NCBI GenBank assembly: GCA_018818345.1
Contig: JAHISI010000029.1
Span: 1-6,846 of the forward strand
Reading direction: 5' to 3'
Length of the DNA: 6,846 nt
DNA from: Patescibacteria group bacterium
GTDB taxonomy: Bacteria > Patescibacteriota > Dojkabacteria > SC72
In this document: one piece after another, positions 5,204 to 6,846 of the stretch
Position numbering within the stretch: position 1 is the stretch's first letter
Layout: each line of letters starts with the position of its first letter
Translations under genes and position numbers: made by a program
The notes under the pieces: model-generated
The model's input: the letters and a program-made list of their open reading frames with translations, nothing else
What the model was told of the DNA's origin: nothing
Databases searched by the model: none

Positions 5204-6422
5204 TAAAATACAAAAACTAATAGATCTAGAAAAGAAAAGGCAATTTGAAGGCATCGAGTTAATAGCTTCTGAAAACTATGTTAGTAAATCCGTACTAGAA
5301 TGTATGGGTTCAATCCTTACAAATAAGTATTCAGAAGGATACCCAGATAAACGTTACTATGGAGGAAATAAATATATTGATGAAATAGAGAAGGAAGCCA
5401 TTAAAAGAGTTAAAGAGTTGTTTGGAGCTGAGCATGTTAATGTTCAACCATATTCGGGTTCTCCTGCAAATATGGCTGTACATTTTGCATTACTACAACC
5501 TGAGGATAAAACAATGGGAATGTCTCTAGATGCAGGTGGCCATTTAACTCATGGATTTAAAGCATCCTTTTCAGGTAAATATTTTGATTCGGTAAGCTAT
5601 GGTGTAGATGAAAATGGATATATTGACTATGAAGAAGTCCGAAAATTAGCACTAGAGCATAAACCTAAACTCATATGGGCAGGTTTCTCAGCATATTCTA
5701 GAATAATTGATTGGCAGAAATTTAAAGATATTGCAGATGAGGTTGGAGCCTACTTGGCAGTAGATATTGCACATGTTGCAGGATTGATAGTTGCAGGATT
5801 GTATCCTAATCCTGTAGGTATAGCTGATGTTGTAACTACGACAACACATAAGACACTTAGAGGCCCAAGGGGAGCCATGATTATGTGTAAAGAAGTACTT
5901 GGGGAGCAAATAGATAAAATGGTGTTCCCAGGCCTTCAGGGAGGTCCACACAACCATATTACAGCTGCCATAGCGGTTGCATTAAAAGAAGCATCTACAC
6001 CTGAATTTAAAGAATATGCAAAACAAGTCATCCTTAATGCTAAAGCACTTTCAGAATCACTAATGAACTTGGGATATACAATTGTTTCAGGAGGCACAGA
6101 TAATCATCTTTTCTTAATTGATGTGATGAAGAGTGTAAATTTAACAGGGAGCCAGGCTTCTGATATTTTAGAAAAGGCCAATATTACACTTAACAAAAAT
6201 ACTGTACCAAACGATACAAGAAAACCATGGGATCCATCAGGTATTAGAATAGGTACACCAGCATTAACAACAAGAGGAATGAAAGAAAAGGAGATGGAAA
6301 CAGTAGCTCAATTCATAGATAGAGCATTAAAGAATCCGAGTGAAGATAATTTAGAGAAAATAAGGTTAGAAGTAAAAGAGTTTACAAAAGACTACCCAAT
6401 ACCAGGAATAGATAATATTTAA
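5190..6422 (+). CDS. glyA: Serine hydroxymethyltransferase
   Basis: This PLP enzyme converts serine + THF to glycine + 5,10-methylene-THF and is the main one-carbon entry point. The 410 residues match the bacterial length. Conserved elements appear in order: ELIASENYVS (23-32), EGYPDKRYYGG (Y56), QPYSGSPAN, GGHLTHG (117-122), GFSAYSR, VDIAHVAGLI (D192 and H195, cofactor ring contacts), TTTTHKTLRGPRG with Schiff-base K221, and DPSGIRIGTPALTTRG (R353, substrate carboxylate). No active-site residue appears lost. The start ATG at 5190 lies inside the end of folD (14-bp overlap, different frame) after an A-run, with no SD; this start gives the standard N-terminal helix (KIQKLIDLEKKRQFEGIELI). dcd begins 11 bp after its TAA. 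Co-transcription with folD and dcd is therefore likely. Confidence 0.98.
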   Translation: MIEDNKIQKLIDLEKKRQFEGIELIASENYVSKSVLECMGSILTNKYSEGYPDKRYYGGNKYIDEIEKEAIKRVKELFGAEHVNVQPYSGSPANMAVHFALLQPEDKTMGMSLDAGGHLTHGFKASFSGKYFDSVSYGVDENGYIDYEEVRKLALEHKPKLIWAGFSAYSRIIDWQKFKDIADEVGAYLAVDIAHVAGLIVAGLYPNPVGIADVVTTTTHKTLRGPRGAMIMCKEVLGEQIDKMVFPGLQGGPHNHITAAIAVALKEASTPEFKEYAKQVILNAKALSESLMNLGYTIVSGGTDNHLFLIDVMKSVNLTGSQASDILEKANITLNKNTVPNDTRKPWDPSGIRIGTPALTTRGMKEKEMETVAQFIDRALKNPSEDNLEKIRLEVKEFTKDYPIPGIDNI

Positions 6423-6433
6423 ACATTCTAGCC

Positions 6434-6846
6434 ATGATACTCTCGGACAAGACCATAAAAGGGAAGTTAGAAACAGGTGAAATAGTAATAGAACCATTCG
6501 ATGAAAAATACCTCCAACCAGCATCCTACGATTTACATTTAGACAGTCATTTCCTCATATTCAACAAAAAGAAAGACTTCATCATAGATGTTAAACAGCC
6601 AATGGAAGACCTTATGCAAAGCATTGAAGTTACTGAAAATGAAGGGTATATACTTCAACCAGGGGAATTTGTATTAGCTAATGTCAAAGAAATAACAGGG
6701 GTTGATGGCAAACACATAGCAAGGTTAGAAGGAAAAAGTTCCTTAGGTAGGTTAGGTTTAGCAATTCATGTTACCGCAGGATTTCTAGATCCAGGGAATA
6801 GCTTGAGATTAACATTACACATGATTAATCTTTCTCCCTTACCAAT
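6434..6846 (+). CDS. dcd: dCTP deaminase / dUTPase-family protein, 3' end outside the window
   Basis: The first 137 codons of a Dcd-family protein, a trimeric enzyme that normally deaminates dCTP to dUTP (some members also hydrolyse dUTP to dUMP). Seen in order: MILSDKTIKGKLETGEI, PASYDLHL (family S.DL.L box), YILQPGEFVLANV, LEGKSSLGRLGL (triphosphate-binding region, 98-109), IHVTAGFLDPG (111-121) and INLSPLP. The box after DPG is aberrant: families usually read F.G.ITLE..N with the catalytic Glu (E138 in E. coli). Here it is NSLRLTLHMIN, so H129 (codon CAC, 6818-6820) replaces that Glu and the usual Phe and Gly are also gone. Deaminase activity is doubtful. The gene lies 11 bp after glyA with no SD, fitting a one-carbon plus dUMP-supply cluster for thymidylate. 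The end of the protein is not visible. Confidence 0.93.
   Translation, partial: MILSDKTIKGKLETGEIVIEPFDEKYLQPASYDLHLDSHFLIFNKKKDFIIDVKQPMEDLMQSIEVTENEGYILQPGEFVLANVKEITGVDGKHIARLEGKSSLGRLGLAIHVTAGFLDPGNSLRLTLHMINLSPLP

Noticed and set aside
5775..5801. 12-bp direct repeat (GTTGCAGGATTG twice, 15-bp period) inside glyA
   Set aside because: It encodes the conserved VAGLIVAGL segment of SHMT, so the repeat follows from the protein sequence.

Overview
The window looks like a compact, AT-rich bacterial chromosome segment. The small proteins, very short or negative gene spacing, no Shine-Dalgarno sequence at any visible start, standard-code reading with only TAA/TAG stops, and a folD-glyA-dcd nucleotide/one-carbon cluster beside groEL suggest a Patescibacteria/CPR-type genome. 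That placement is an inference from style and gene content, not from a marker gene. Every full-length gene reads through without frameshifts.

Layout. Positions 1-467 hold the 3' end of groEL (plus strand), closed by a strong GAAA-loop terminator. Positions 563-2483 are an accessory block on the minus strand. In order of transcription it holds a SprT-like zinc peptidase (2483-2010), a 196-bp gap with a possible 43-codon plus-strand ORF and two perfect palindromes, an XRE-type regulator (1813-1289) whose C-terminal half resembles a decayed S24/LexA sensor domain, and an unrecognised 228-residue protein (1249-563). Divergent from the SprT-like gene, with only 14 bp between the start codons, is a half-size ABC exporter (2498-4303, plus) with unusual nucleotide-binding motifs. 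Positions 4346-6846 hold folD, glyA and a 3'-truncated dcd, tightly packed on the plus strand.

How the genes may work together. FolD and GlyA interconvert tetrahydrofolate one-carbon forms and supply 5,10-methylene-THF. A Dcd-family enzyme normally feeds dUTP/dUMP, so the three together fit dTMP synthesis. The Dcd here has His where the family's catalytic Glu is expected, so its deaminase activity is in doubt. In the accessory block, a metallopeptidase, a DNA-binding repressor without obvious self-cleavage residues, and an unknown protein could form a protease-regulated regulatory module. This is a hypothesis only. The groEL tail is clearly richer in G+C (about half of bases in the lines I counted) than the rest (about a third), as expected for a highly expressed conserved gene beside AT-rich sequence.

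There is no stretch over 300 bases without a gene. I saw no tRNA, rRNA, CRISPR array, insertion sequence or attachment site.
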